This document shows, one piece after another, positions 18,508-26,795 of a DNA stretch of 64,000 nucleotides (position 1 is its first letter; the number at the start of each line of letters is the position of its first letter). The DNA comes from CAWDVK01 sp963805715. GTDB lineage: Bacteria; Actinomycetota; Actinomycetes; Streptosporangiales; Streptosporangiaceae. The translations under genes were made by a program, and so were the position numbers. The stretch is from the NCBI GenBank assembly GCA_963805715.1, contig CAWDVK010000008.1:1-64000 (forward strand). Direction: 5' to 3'. The notes beneath the pieces were generated by a model, which was not told the DNA's origin, did no database searches, and worked only from the letters and a program-made list of their open reading frames with translations.

Positions 18508-18732
18508 ATGACTGGCGTACCCTGGCCTGCAGAGTGCCGTCTCCACCATCCATGGCAGCCGGGCACCATCACGATCACCTGGGAAGCGTGCGACTGTCCG
18601 GCTGCCCAGAGAGCGCGCAACGGCCACGTCAAGGTCTGGTGCAACGCTCCAGGTTGCGAGGAGACCTGGTGGTCCCCGCTGCACCGCCCGGAGCGGGTGC
18701 TCCTGGGCCACCGGGAAGATCACCTGCGCTAG
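18508..18732 (+). CDS. conserved small Cys-rich protein (74 aa)
   Basis: Pattern PWQPGTITITWEACDCP...VKVWCNAPGCEETWW resembles short uncharacterised proteins encoded on actinobacterial integrative elements. The CxC plus C-x4-C arrangement could bind zinc. It starts with ATG at 18508, and the short chain is intact. Function unknown. Confidence 0.6.
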   Translation: MTGVPWPAECRLHHPWQPGTITITWEACDCPAAQRARNGHVKVWCNAPGCEETWWSPLHRPERVLLGHREDHLR

Positions 18733-18860
18733 CAGCACGGCGGTGAGTGACTAGCTGGGTGACATTCGCCGTGCACACGACCGGACGCCTGCGGACGCGC
18801 GTGGACCGTTATTGCTGGTCGCTGGCCGGACAGGCGGAGGCACAGGTGTTACGGACTACC

Positions 18861-18877
18861 CTCGTAATGAACAGGTC
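18861..18877 (+). repeat. tRNA-Thr anticodon-arm fragment
   Basis: CTCGTAATGAACAGGTC matches the tRNA-Thr(CGT) sequence from its anticodon loop (CTCGTAATGAATAGGTC) with one mismatch. A diverged GTGAC...GGACGCCTGCGGACG stretch (18748-18805) lies just upstream, as at the other att-like remnants. Probably an old att core. Confidence 0.4.
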
Positions 18878-18919
18878 GGCAGCATGTCATGTGCGTGGCG
18901 TGCCCGCTACGTGGCCGAT

Positions 18920-20173
18920 TCACCGGGCGACCTGCCGAGACCCCGCAGCTTCCGGAGAGTGCGCATGTTGGCGGAGCCGCTGGTGATGGCGGCCCCTTGA
19001 GTGACGGTGCCCGGGCGTGATCGCGATCCAAAAGGGATCGGTTCCCACCGGGATCGGCGGTCCGGCGGTATTGGTGGCCGTCGCGATCGGCGTGACCGTG
19101 CCCGCGGGGCCGTCGGCGATGTAGGCGGTCTTGCCGTCCGGCGTGATCGCGATGACACCGGGGCCTGCCGGGATCGGCGGTCCGGCGGTGTTGGTGGCCG
19201 TCGCGATCGGGATCACTGTTTCCGAGCCGCCGCCTTTGGCGACGTAGGCGGTCTTGCCATCCGGGGTGATCGCGATGAAATAGGGATCCAATCCCAGCGG
19301 GATCGGCGGGTCGGCGGTATTCGTGGCGGTCGCGATCGGGGTCACGGTGCCCGAATTGATGCTGGCGACGTAGGCGGTCTTGCCGTCCGGGGTGATCGCA
19401 AGGTAACCCGGGCCACTTCCCACCGGGATTGACGGTCCGGCTGTATTCGTGGCGGTCGCGATCGGGGTTACGGTGCCCGAGGTCCAATTTTCGACGTAGG
19501 CGGTCTTGCCATCCGGGGTGATCGCGACGAAATTGGGGTTAACCCCCACCGGGATTGACGGTCCGGCGGTATTCGTGGCGGTCGCGATCGGGGTCACCGT
19601 GCCCGAGGTCCAGTTGGTGACGTAGGCGGTCCTGCCATCCGGCGTGATCGCGATGGCATCGGGGTAACTTCCGACCGTGATCGGCGGGCCGGCGGTGCTG
19701 GTGGCGGTCGCGATCGGGGTCACCGTGCCCGAGTCGCCGCTGACGACGTAGGCGGTCCTGCCATCCGGGGTGATCGCGATGGCATCGGGGTAACTTCCGA
19801 CCGTGATCGGCGGGCCGGCGGTGCTGGTGGCGGTCGCGATCGGGGTCACCGTGCCCGAGCCGCGGTTGGCGATGTAGGCGGTCTTGCCATCCGGGGTGAT
19901 CGCGATGACACCGGGGTCACTTCCCACCGGGATCGGCGGGCCGGCGGTGTTGGTGGCGGTCGCGATCGGGGTCACCGTGCCCGAGTCGCCGTTGACGACG
20001 TAGGCAGTGCCCTTACTCAGCGCCCTACCCGAGAAGGAGCCGACCGAAGACGTATGTGCCGCAGCCTGCGCGGGTATCACCGGGCCCAGCCCAGCTGCCA
20101 GCGAGATCAGCGCGACAGGCACGACCCGCAATCGGAGCACCACCCGTCGAGCCGTATTTATCCCAGCAGACAT
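18920..20173 (-). CDS. secreted YVTN-type beta-propeller protein
   Basis: 417 residues. A signal peptide (basic start, hydrophobic VALISLAAGLGPVIP, cut after AQA) is followed by about eight repeats of some 42 residues, each with ITPDGKTAYV and SGTVTPIATATNTAGPPIPV. These are YVTN/NHL-like blades of a propeller. The repeats are also highly similar in DNA, so recent expansion is likely. After the last ITP the frame becomes HRHSRGRHH, while another frame continues as GTVTQGAAITSGS. A deletion therefore appears to have shifted the C-terminal end. Surface role unknown. Confidence 0.78.
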   Translation of the reverse strand: MSAGINTARRVVLRLRVVPVALISLAAGLGPVIPAQAAAHTSSVGSFSGRALSKGTAYVVNGDSGTVTPIATATNTAGPPIPVGSDPGVIAITPDGKTAYIANRGSGTVTPIATATSTAGPPITVGSYPDAIAITPDGRTAYVVSGDSGTVTPIATATSTAGPPITVGSYPDAIAITPDGRTAYVTNWTSGTVTPIATATNTAGPSIPVGVNPNFVAITPDGKTAYVENWTSGTVTPIATATNTAGPSIPVGSGPGYLAITPDGKTAYVASINSGTVTPIATATNTADPPIPLGLDPYFIAITPDGKTAYVAKGGGSETVIPIATATNTAGPPIPAGPGVIAITPDGKTAYIADGPAGTVTPIATATNTAGPPIPVGTDPFWIAITPGHRHSRGRHHQRLRQHAHSPEAAGSRQVAR

Positions 20174-20618
20174 CGCCTACCGTCCCCTCAGCGCAGCGGT
20201 CAGTAACGACGCTACTACTTTCAGTAATGAGTCGTTACACATTGTGAGTAACAATCGCCATCGCCATCAGTGGACGCCAGCGGACACTGACGGACGATCG
20301 TGCCCAGGTCAGGCATGCTGCGGCGCTGGCAGCCCGCACCGGTACCTGGCTTCGGGACGAGGGGGCCAACCATGCCACGTGCGTGCCAGAACGAGCAGTG
20401 TTGATGGGTCGAGGGCGGTCACTCACGGGCATGCGGACCTGGGCTTGACCTGCGACCCAGTAGGTCAGAAGCGAACACGAACAAACCTGATAAGGAAGAG
20501 GTCAGGCGGCCGAGCTGCGCACAGTAGCCGTGTGACCGGGCTGTTCGGTTCAGAAGCACGTTGCGTCTTTTTAGAACTGGCTGGAGCCGGTGGCGGGATC
20601 GAACTGCTGACTTGCCGT
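20174..20618. other. gap holding att-like and tRNA fragments
   Basis: No gene seen. Contains GAGTAACAATCGCCATCGCC (20245) followed by GTGGACGCCAGCGGAC, shared with 21519-21560 and, in weaker form, with 42885 and 46585. Also holds a tRNA-Ile-like fragment at 20487-20503 and a tRNA-Thr(TGT)-like 3' half at 20581-20625. It looks like the far end of a decayed integrative element. Confidence 0.55.
20487..20503 (+). repeat. tRNA-Ile-like anticodon fragment
   Basis: CTGATAAGGAAGAGGTC resembles the anticodon loop and 3' stem of actinobacterial tRNA-Ile(GAT). Variants occur at 45578-45594 (CTGATAAGGAAAAGGCC) and 46700-46716 (CTGATAAGGAAGACGTC). Similar flanks precede two of them. Confidence 0.35.
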
Positions 20619-20625
20619 TTACAAG
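20581..20625 (-). repeat. tRNA-Thr(TGT)-like 3' half
   Basis: Read on the minus strand it runs CTTGTAAACGGCAAGTCAGC, then AGTTCGATCCCGCCACCGGC, then TCCAG. This has a TGT anticodon loop (CTTGTAA), a 3' anticodon stem and a T loop TTCGATC, but no matching 5' half. Such 3' halves are typical att cores. It overlaps the last codons of the DUF1707 gene. Confidence 0.5.
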
Positions 20626-21317
20626 ATTGCTGAGGCTGCTCCGAGGACGCCATCGATGCGGTAGCCGCGAGCTGGACAATTGCGGGCGGGAAGATGGCTT
20701 CGTTGAGCTTCGGCGGCGTGTTGCTGACCGGGATTGATCTGCGGGAGCTGTTCGGCCGAGGCGGCGGATGCTGGGCGCTGGGATGCTTGACCGCCTGCCC
20801 TGGGCGTTGACGGCGGTAGCTGCCCGCCGGAGCGCTTCTGATGCCGTGACTCGCGCATCACCGCCCCGAGTAGGATCAGGATCCCGATATTAGTGAAGGT
20901 GAGTATAAATAGAAATATCAGCATCCCTTTCGCACCGTCATCATCAATCTTGTGGCCGATCAGCACGGCCGCCCACAAGCCCGCCGTAAGCACGGTCATC
21001 CCCGTGATCATGGCGACGGCCGCCGGCTTGATGTCCGTGTTCCCCGACGGCTGAGTCTTTGCCCGGGCGGGCTTGCGCGGCGGCTGGGCTCCGACGAGCC
21101 AGGTAGGGAGATCGGCTGTAACCGCGGCCAGGTCCGCGTAGGTCCGCGACGCGAACGCCTGGCCCACCCGCGCATCGAACTCACCCTTGGCCAGTCGGCC
21201 CTGCACGAACGCGGTTTTGAGTACGTCGATCACCTGCTCGCGATCGGCGTGGGACGCCCGCAACTGGCCGGGGCCCGCCGTGCCTGCTGCCATCTCGTCT
21301 CCGGGCCCTGTCGTCAC
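20619..21317 (-). CDS. DUF1707 membrane protein
   Basis: Start GTG at 21315-21317 with TAAGGAGG in front; the frame upstream is not coding. Residues 20-70 form the DUF1707 domain (LRASHADREQVIDVLKTAFV, then GRLAKGEFDARVGQAFASRT). Two membrane helices follow (AAVAMITGMTVLTAGLWAAV and MLIFLFILTFTNIGILILLG). The C-terminal 60 residues are unstructured, and the last few come from the tRNA-like fragment, so the natural end may have been replaced by recombination. Confidence 0.75.
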   Translation of the reverse strand: MTTGPGDEMAAGTAGPGQLRASHADREQVIDVLKTAFVQGRLAKGEFDARVGQAFASRTYADLAAVTADLPTWLVGAQPPRKPARAKTQPSGNTDIKPAAVAMITGMTVLTAGLWAAVLIGHKIDDDGAKGMLIFLFILTFTNIGILILLGAVMRESRHQKRSGGQLPPSTPRAGGQASQRPASAASAEQLPQINPGQQHAAEAQRSHLPARNCPARGYRIDGVLGAASAIL

Positions 21318-21699
21318 CGGCGCCTCCTTACGAGCAGAATGCGGAGAAAGCGTAGCGCGGCTGCCCTCCGGCGGCCATCCTCGCGGCGCCAGCATCCGAA
21401 GAGCAAGGGCTCGCTTCGATCGGCCCTGCGGGCAGACCCTTGCCGCCATGGAGAACCCGAGACTTTCTCCTAAGCAACTGCTCATGAGACAGACTCGCGA
21501 GCAACCGAGTAACCAAGTGAGTAACTATCGCCATCGCCAGCAGTGGACGCCAGCGGACGTTGACGGACCGTGGTTCCCAGGTCAGGCGCGCCGCACCACT
21601 GGCAGTCGGCCCCGCGACTTGGCTTTGGGAGCAGAAAGCCATCGAGACGGGCCTGCACGCAGCCAACCCGGGCTGTTTCAGTCTGGGTTGGCTGTGCTG
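21318..21699. other. gap with att-flank repeat
   Basis: No gene. GAGTAACCAAGTGAGTAACT (21508) and the following GTGGACGCCAGCGGACGTTG repeat the sequence at 20240. A GACTTGGCTTTGGGAGCAG block (21617) recurs at 42989. These look like remnants of integrase 3' ends and att flanks. Confidence 0.5.
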
Positions 21700-22026
21700 T
21701 CAGTGCTGGCTGGTCCCGTTGGTGCTGGCTGGATCGAGCAACTGACGCAGGACCGCTGTGTAGTTGTCGAAGGCCTTGCGGCCCTGCGGGCTGAGGCTGA
21801 CCGAGGTCCGGGAGGTGACGCCTCTGCCGGACTTGGCTGTCGTGACGTAGCCTGCGTCCTCGAGCTTGCGCAGGTGCGTGATGAGGTTGCCGGGCGTGAG
21901 CCCGAGCAGGTCCTGCAGCCTGGTGAAGGACAGGCTGTCCCCGTCGCGCAGGGTGGCCAGTGTCACCGCGACGCGCAGCCGGACGGGTGCATGAAGGACC
22001 GGGTCAAGCTCGTTCTCAGCTGCCAT
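21700..22026 (-). CDS. winged-helix transcriptional regulator
   Basis: 108 residues, ArsR/MarR-like single winged helix: RLRVAVTLATLRDGDSLSFT, then LLGLTPGNLITHLRKLEDAG as recognition region and the wing GYVTTAKSGRG. Such regulators often control an adjacent membrane protein. It overlaps the upstream membrane gene by 11 bp, so the two form an operon (membrane protein first). Confidence 0.83.
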   Translation of the reverse strand: MAAENELDPVLHAPVRLRVAVTLATLRDGDSLSFTRLQDLLGLTPGNLITHLRKLEDAGYVTTAKSGRGVTSRTSVSLSPQGRKAFDNYTAVLRQLLDPASTNGTSQH

Positions 22027-22639
22027 GCCGGCGAAGCCCGGTCTCGACGGCCGCCATGAGCAGGAACGCGCCGCCGCCGGCCAGCGCGCAGGTCGCCAGG
22101 ATTGTCGCGGGTGCCAGCCAGGCGCAGCTGATACCGACGATCACTTGCCAGGCTCCGAGGGCCAGCACCGACCGGGATCGCCCGAGGGCGGCGGCAAGAA
22201 TATAGGTCAGCCCGACGAGCATCACGGGACCCGCGAAGCTGATGAACGCGAGCGTCCGCGTGCTGACGGAGCCGCTGATCGCGGGCGCGGCGACGAGCAA
22301 GGCCAGGTATCCGACCGCCCACGTCGTCCCGATGATGCGGCGGTTTCGCACGGACTGGCCGTCGATGCCCGTGACTGCCTTGCTGGCGATGACCAGCACG
22401 GCCGCGACCGCGAACCCGGCCAGCACGAACACCGTCGCGATCGCGAGACCCGAGGGCCCGGTGTAGGGGTGCTGCCCCCGCACGGACAGCCACATCGCTC
22501 CGTAGCCGATGAGCCAGACCAGGCCCCACGCCGTGTACACCAGAGGCGTGCTGATGACTAGCTCCCTGCGAGCGCGGGCGCGGGCATCCTGCACGACGGC
22601 TGCGGCTTCCTGCACGCTCATGTCCTGGTCCTCTAGCAC
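22016..22639 (-). CDS. six-helix membrane protein of unknown function
   Basis: 207 residues. After a cytosolic N-terminus, hydrophobic stretches recur (LVYTAWGLVWLIGYGAMWL, LAIATVFVLAGFAVAAVLVI, WAVGYLALLVAAPAI, FISFAGPVMLVGLTYILAAA, WQVIVGISCAWLAPATILAT). The GTG start at 22639 has AGGAGG upstream; an ATG at 22621 is the alternative. It is coupled to the winged-helix regulator, a pairing common in actinobacteria. Ligand or substrate unknown. Confidence 0.75.
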   Translation of the reverse strand: MLEDQDMSVQEAAAVVQDARARARRELVISTPLVYTAWGLVWLIGYGAMWLSVRGQHPYTGPSGLAIATVFVLAGFAVAAVLVIASKAVTGIDGQSVRNRRIIGTTWAVGYLALLVAAPAISGSVSTRTLAFISFAGPVMLVGLTYILAAALGRSRSVLALGAWQVIVGISCAWLAPATILATCALAGGGAFLLMAAVETGLRRHGS

Positions 22640-22968
22640 GTCGGCCTCCTGGTGCGGTAGCCAGAGTCAAACTTTGTACTTCAAAGCTACCGTGCTTTGC
22701 AACTCAAAGTCAAGACGGATCATCGAGTCAGAACTTCGCGGCTGAGCAACGCCCGTCCTGCCGACGCCGCAGTGCCTGGGAGGAGCGGTTCGCGCCCGGC
22801 CTCGACGTTCAGAGTCATTGAACCAGTTGAAGATCGCTGGCCAGGGGAGCCAAACGGGGAGCCATCCGCATCCGATTCCGGGCTACATCAGCCGACGACG
22901 GATCAGAATATCCGCAGCTCAGTGGCCGATTAGCCTACATCAGCCGACACCACCCGACGTATCTGCGG
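22640..22968. other. right margin of the island
   Basis: No intact gene. A short frame ending at 22933 reads GEPNGEPSASDSG near its end, which could be the last piece of an old integrase gene. It contains the 23-bp repeat at 22842-22864. The stretch before 22700 should hold the promoter of the regulator/membrane operon. Confidence 0.5.
22842..22864 (+). repeat. 23-bp GGGGAGCCAAA repeat near the right att site
   Basis: One mismatch (C for T) to 7727-7749. It lies 105 bp before attR; the left copy lies 53 bp after attL. Confidence 0.5.
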
Positions 22969-23018
22969 TCACTCGTAATGAATAGGTCATCGGTTCGATT
23001 CCGATAGGCGGCTCCAGG
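22969..23018 (+). repeat. attR: tRNA-Thr 3' half direct repeat
   Basis: Identical over 50 bases to 7625-7674. The 5' half of the tRNA is absent here, so this is the duplicated att core and not a gene. Confidence 0.93.
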
Positions 23019-23371
23019 TCAGAGGCATGATCACGGCCCCTTGGGCCGAGCCCGTGGAACGGGCCTGGTGAACGGGCCTACCGTTCTGCTGGCCAGTGCG
23101 CCCAGAGGGCACACATAGAGTCGCTGCCCAACTGGTCCTAGCCGGCGAGTAGCCCGGAAGGTGCCCGCCGACCCGCCGCCTCCCTGGTCGGCCCCGGCAA
23201 CCTGGGCCGAGCCCTGAGCCGCACTGGCACTCTGGCTTGAGTCACTCTCGGGCGCCACCACGCTGTAGTTGTAGGCGTAGCCCAGGAGTGGCGTTCACCT
23301 GGTTCTGCGCCGACAGCGACTCGGAGGGATTCTGGAGGGTCGCTGTCAGCCGCCTGGGTTACCCTGTGCTC
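23019..23371. other. gap before hicB
   Basis: No gene supported; open frames have no coding character. The hicBA promoter should be in the last 100 bases. Confidence 0.4.
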
Positions 23372-23596
23372 ATGTCTGCGTCTCGGGTTCTCACCGCCGC
23401 CGTGCACCGGGAAGAGGACTGGTATGTCGCGCAGTGCCTGGAGGTGGACGTGGCCAGTCAGGGCCAGTCGATTGACGAGGCGCTGGCGAACCTCGCGGAG
23501 GCGGTGGAGTTGTACCTGGACGAGGTCGATGACCCGGCCGGGCACGTGACCAGCACGCCGCTGGTCACGTCATTCCAGCTTCGCGGCGCCGCGTGA
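23372..23596 (+). CDS. hicB: HicB-family antitoxin
   Basis: 74 residues. The HicB fold is visible: VHREEDWYVAQCLEVDVASQ, then IDEALANLAEAVELYLDE. ATG at 23372 is preferred over longer frames upstream. Its stop overlaps the GTG start of hicA by 4 bases, so translation is coupled. It should neutralise HicA and autoregulate the operon. No extra DNA-binding domain is visible in this short form. Confidence 0.85.
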   Translation: MSASRVLTAAVHREEDWYVAQCLEVDVASQGQSIDEALANLAEAVELYLDEVDDPAGHVTSTPLVTSFQLRGAA

Positions 23597-23820
23597 GCCC
23601 TGCCTTGGCGGACCTGCCGGTCCGGGAGGTTACCCGTGCCCTGGAAGCCGCTGGGTTCGAGCGCGCACGAGTGAAGGGCAGCCACGCCGTCTACCGGCGA
23701 ACCGCGGATGGGAAGGTGGCGGTGGTGCCCGAGCACGGCACGGTCAAGCGGGGCACCCTGGCGTCGATCCTGCGGCAGGCGGGGCTGACTCCGGCCGAGT
23801 TCCTGAAACTGCTCGGCTGA
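23593..23820 (+). CDS. hicA: HicA-family toxin
   Basis: 75 residues. Typical HicA mRNA interferase: GFERARVKGSHAVYRR with the catalytic His in GSH, followed by VVPEHGTVKRGTLASILRQA. Both parts of the dsRBD-like fold are complete, so the toxin should be active. The order hicB-hicA is reversed relative to the Escherichia coli locus but common elsewhere. Confidence 0.87.
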   Translation: MSPALADLPVREVTRALEAAGFERARVKGSHAVYRRTADGKVAVVPEHGTVKRGTLASILRQAGLTPAEFLKLLG

Positions 23821-24981
23821 CTGACCAGCCCAACGCTCAGCGCCAATCAGGCCCGGACACTGAGAGCGATCCGGTTCAGGGTGTGACGCTGCGCCTAACT
23901 GCCGAATATTCGCTCACGTGAGTTCAGCGGGTTTCCAGGCTCCGAGCGCGCAGATCGTCCAGATAGGTGCATCTCCGATCAAGTCCATGGGGTCTAGCTC
24001 AATAGCACTCAAGACTCAGGCCGCCGGACAGTCGGCGCCGCGGCGCTGGGCGTTCTGGCTGCCCCAGTGGACGAGCATGTCCGGATCGGCCACCGGTGCG
24101 GGGTAGACGCCGGACTGAAGGTTCCCTGCCTGGCTGCTGGGACGATCGCGGGTGCGGACAGCATCGATGACATGGAGGTCCGCCGGGTCAAGGACCTCAA
24201 CCGCGAAGCCAGCCAGGGCCAGGACGCGCAGCGCCCGGCTCGATCTGGGCCGCCAGCGAAACGCTCGCGACAAGAGTTTTACGGCCAACTTGGTGTCCGG
24301 CGTGCCGGTGGGCCAAGCCGGGCGAGCGGAGCCCAACCGATTCCCTGCTTCCTGCCGCAGATGCATCACCACAGAACCAATCCGTGCGGAAAGATCCCGC
24401 CCCCTGACGGCCATGTCGGGGTTCGATCCCGCCAACGAGCCGCCAACGGATGATCAAAAGGCCCGACCACCGTCTCCGGCGATCATGCCTGACCTGCACT
24501 TACTTAGCAGCGGGGGCAGTGTCTAGCGGGGGTCAGGACCATAGCGCGACCTTCGGGTTCAAGACCCGACGAACCCGCTGATCACAACGTCGTGCGTATG
24601 CACTGCGTAGGCAGCCTGCCCCTACTCAATGCTGCGTCGTCGATGCCTTGCCCCGAGAAACTCGGCCCTTCGAGTCTCGGGGTTCGCCCGCCCCAAGGTC
24701 TCAGGATCCGTACCGAGTGCGATCAGCTCGAGAGCTCGATGGCGCAGGGTCCCTTCCCTGCCCGGTTTGGGTGACGGAATGGTGGAATGACCTGCATGGA
24801 TAGGTTTCTGGCATCTGACACGTCAAGCTGGGTCGATCCTGACGATGAATCCTCGCGGCCCCGACCGTCTAACCCGGGCCACTCCACTCCCTGCTGGACC
24901 GGTCCGCCAACGCTAGGGGGAGGGTGTGGGACGGGGACGGCCGACGGTCCCGTGCTCCCCCCGTCGGCCCGGCGGTGAGGC
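23821..24981. other. 1.2-kb stretch without recognised gene
   Basis: No gene supported on either strand. Two T-arm-like hairpins are visible (GTCGGGGTTCGATCCCGCC near 24415 and TTCGGGTTCAAGACCCGA near 24551), which may be further tRNA 3' remnants. The frames at 24067-24453 and 24016-24435 overlap on opposite strands and neither has family likeness. Confidence 0.5.
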
Positions 24982-25998
24982 TCACGGCGTCGCGGTCCGG
25001 CGTCGGTGGTCGGCCACCGTGGCCGGTTGGTCCGGCGCCGAGCTGCTGGCGCCGTGTTCCTCCCGCTTGACACTGATGCGGTAGTCGCGGGCGCCCGGGG
25101 GTCCCGACAGCGAGTAGCTGCGCAGCAGCGGCCGTCCGGCGGGGTCAGGGTGCAGGCGCAGGGTCAGGAACTGTCCGGGCAGGGCGGCCGGCACGCTGCC
25201 GCCCCCGGGATCGGCCAGGTGCACCGAGATCACCGTCTCGCTCTCCCGGCCGATTCCGGTCACGGCGAGCGGCCGGAACCCGGGCCACGCCGGCGGCGGG
25301 CTCGCGTCGGTCAGGCCCGCGTTGCCGCCGCGCTGCCCGGACTGGTCGAGCATCTCCTGGAACGAGGCTTTCCACCCGCCGCTGAGCGCCGGGATGCGCA
25401 GCGCGCGCAGCAACTGCTGCCGGGGATGCCCGGGCAGGTACAGCAGGGCGTCCAGCTCCGCGACTGTCATGCCCTCCGGGCCGGAGGCAAGCTTGATAAT
25501 CTCCTGGCCGGCCTCCACCGCGCCCTCGGTCAGCACGCGGGAACAGAACCCGGGCCGGTGATGGGAAACCTGCAGCGCGGGCATCTGGGGATCATCCATC
25601 CGGATGCCCACCCGGAAGCAGGTGACCCGCGGCTGGGTGACCTCGAAAACCGCGCCGCCGATCCGGTACCGGTCGCCGATGCACACCTGGTCGTCGGCCA
25701 GTCCCCGCACAGTGAAGTTCTCCCCGAACTGCCCGTACTCGAAGTCATCCCGGCCCAGCTGCTCCTGCCAGTACCGGTAAGACTCGATCTGGTGGACGAA
25801 CACCGCCCGCTGCTCGCCGCCGTGCCCGGCCAGATCACCCTGCCCGTCACCATCGATATTGAGCCGCCGCACCATCCGCGGCCCGGCGACCGGCTTCTTC
25901 TACACCGCCGTGTGCACCGTCCTGCCGTGCCAGGTCACGTCCCGCGGCATCCCCACATTGACCGACAGCAGAGCGCCGGCCCGCTGCCCCGAAGTCAC
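24982..25998 (-). pseudogene. MOSC / FAD-oxidoreductase remnant
   Basis: The frame from GTG 25998 encodes a MOSC N-terminus (GALLSVNVGMPRDVTWHGR), meets TAG at 25900-25902 where TGG (Trp) is expected, then continues from 25899 through the MOSC core (GGEQRAVFVH, GQFGENFTV, CFRVGIRM). A ferredoxin-reductase-type FAD domain follows (GQFLTLRL, RSYSLSG). It stops soon after ISVKREEHGA, so the NAD-binding and 2Fe-2S domains are absent. Both a nonsense codon and a 3' truncation are present; an ATG at 25875 could still give a 297-residue fragment. Confidence 0.8.
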
Positions 25999-26127
25999 CA
26001 CCAGCTCACCTTCTCACGCAAGCGGCCAGCCCGACCGCGCCGCGCCGAGTTCGGCCGCAGCGTGCTGCAGCCGGCCGGGGTTGCGGTCGGCGAGGATGAC
26101 GGTTTGCCAGCTTAGGTGAACAGGACA

Positions 26128-26330
26128 ATGGATCGTGACGCCAGGACCCGGGCCCGGCTAGAGCAGCACTGGAAGCCCCCGACCGCGGCGACATCGACAC
26201 CGAGCACGCGATCTACGCTGCCGACGCGGTTCTGGACTACCGTGAGCCGCAGCACTCCGGGCTGCCGGACCGCGGACCAGCGAACCGGCCAGGGTCTTCA
26301 CCGGCGCGTCCGGCCACCCCAGGCATGACC
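26128..26330 (+). pseudogene. SnoaL-like (NTF2 fold) protein fragment
   Basis: ATG at 26128 with GAACAGGA upstream reads MDRDARTRARLEQHWK, then shifts frame; the other frame continues RGDIDTEHAIYAADAVLDY, the usual start of polyketide-cyclase/SnoaL-like proteins. The domain then ends early (after about 60 of the usual 120 residues). A frameshift near 26173 and a truncation make it non-functional. Confidence 0.65.
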
Positions 26331-26396
26331 GTAGATGCCAGACCAAGCCCGGCGGCACCGGCACGGGTCAGCGGCACCAGGAGAGGAGCCAGGGAC

Positions 26397-26795
26397 ATGG
26401 ACATGAAACTCGAGGTCGTGGTGGTGCCCGTCTCCGACGTGGACCGGGCCAAGGACTTCTACCAGGCGCTGGGCTGGTGGCTGGACGCCGACTTCGTCAC
26501 CGCTCCGGACTTCCGGGTGATACAGATGACCCCGCCCGGCTCGGCCTGCGACGGCAACAGCTGGTTCGTCCAGGAGGTCACCACCCGCCTGCCCGGCCGG
26601 GCGACGTCGGCGCTCGCAGCCTACGACTCCGTGGCCGGGCTGGCCGGTGCGCTGCGCCGCGCGGCGGCCGCGCACGGCAAACACGAGGAGGAGACCGGGC
26701 AGCCCGACCCGGACTGGCCCGACTGGTATGCCCAGTACATGGCGGACGAGTCCGCCGGGCAGATGAGGGGGGAAGGGGAGGCGGGTGGGGCATGA
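26397..26795 (+). pseudogene. VOC (glyoxalase) protein with internal deletion
   Basis: Starts normally (MDMKLEVVVVPVSDVDRAKD, FYQALGWWLDADF) up to TPPGSAC, then jumps to DGNSWFVQEVTTRLPGR and the usual C-terminal tail (ALRRAAAAHGKHEE, DWPDWYAQYM). Intact relatives have about 70 residues between TPPGSAC and DGNxWxxQEV, which include half of the metal site. The deletion is in frame, so a 132-residue product could be made, but the VOC fold is broken. Its TGA overlaps the ATG of the next gene. Confidence 0.75.

Larger units (their letters stand above)
7625..23018. mobile_element. tRNA-Thr genomic island, about 15.4 kb
   Basis: Bounded by an identical 50-bp sequence at 7625-7674 (inside tRNA-Thr) and 22969-23018. 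Inside lie a tyrosine integrase (body 12839-13987), an excisionase (13988-14176), a toxin-antitoxin pair and accessory genes, the standard make-up of a site-specific integrative element. No replication (RepSA-like, prim-pol) or FtsK/TraB transfer gene is seen, so it is probably a decayed or satellite-type element. Its integrase is interrupted by a Tn7-like transposon. Confidence 0.88.

Noticed and set aside
22969..23018. Second tRNA-Thr gene
   Set aside because: Only the 3' half is present; no acceptor 5' strand or D arm upstream.
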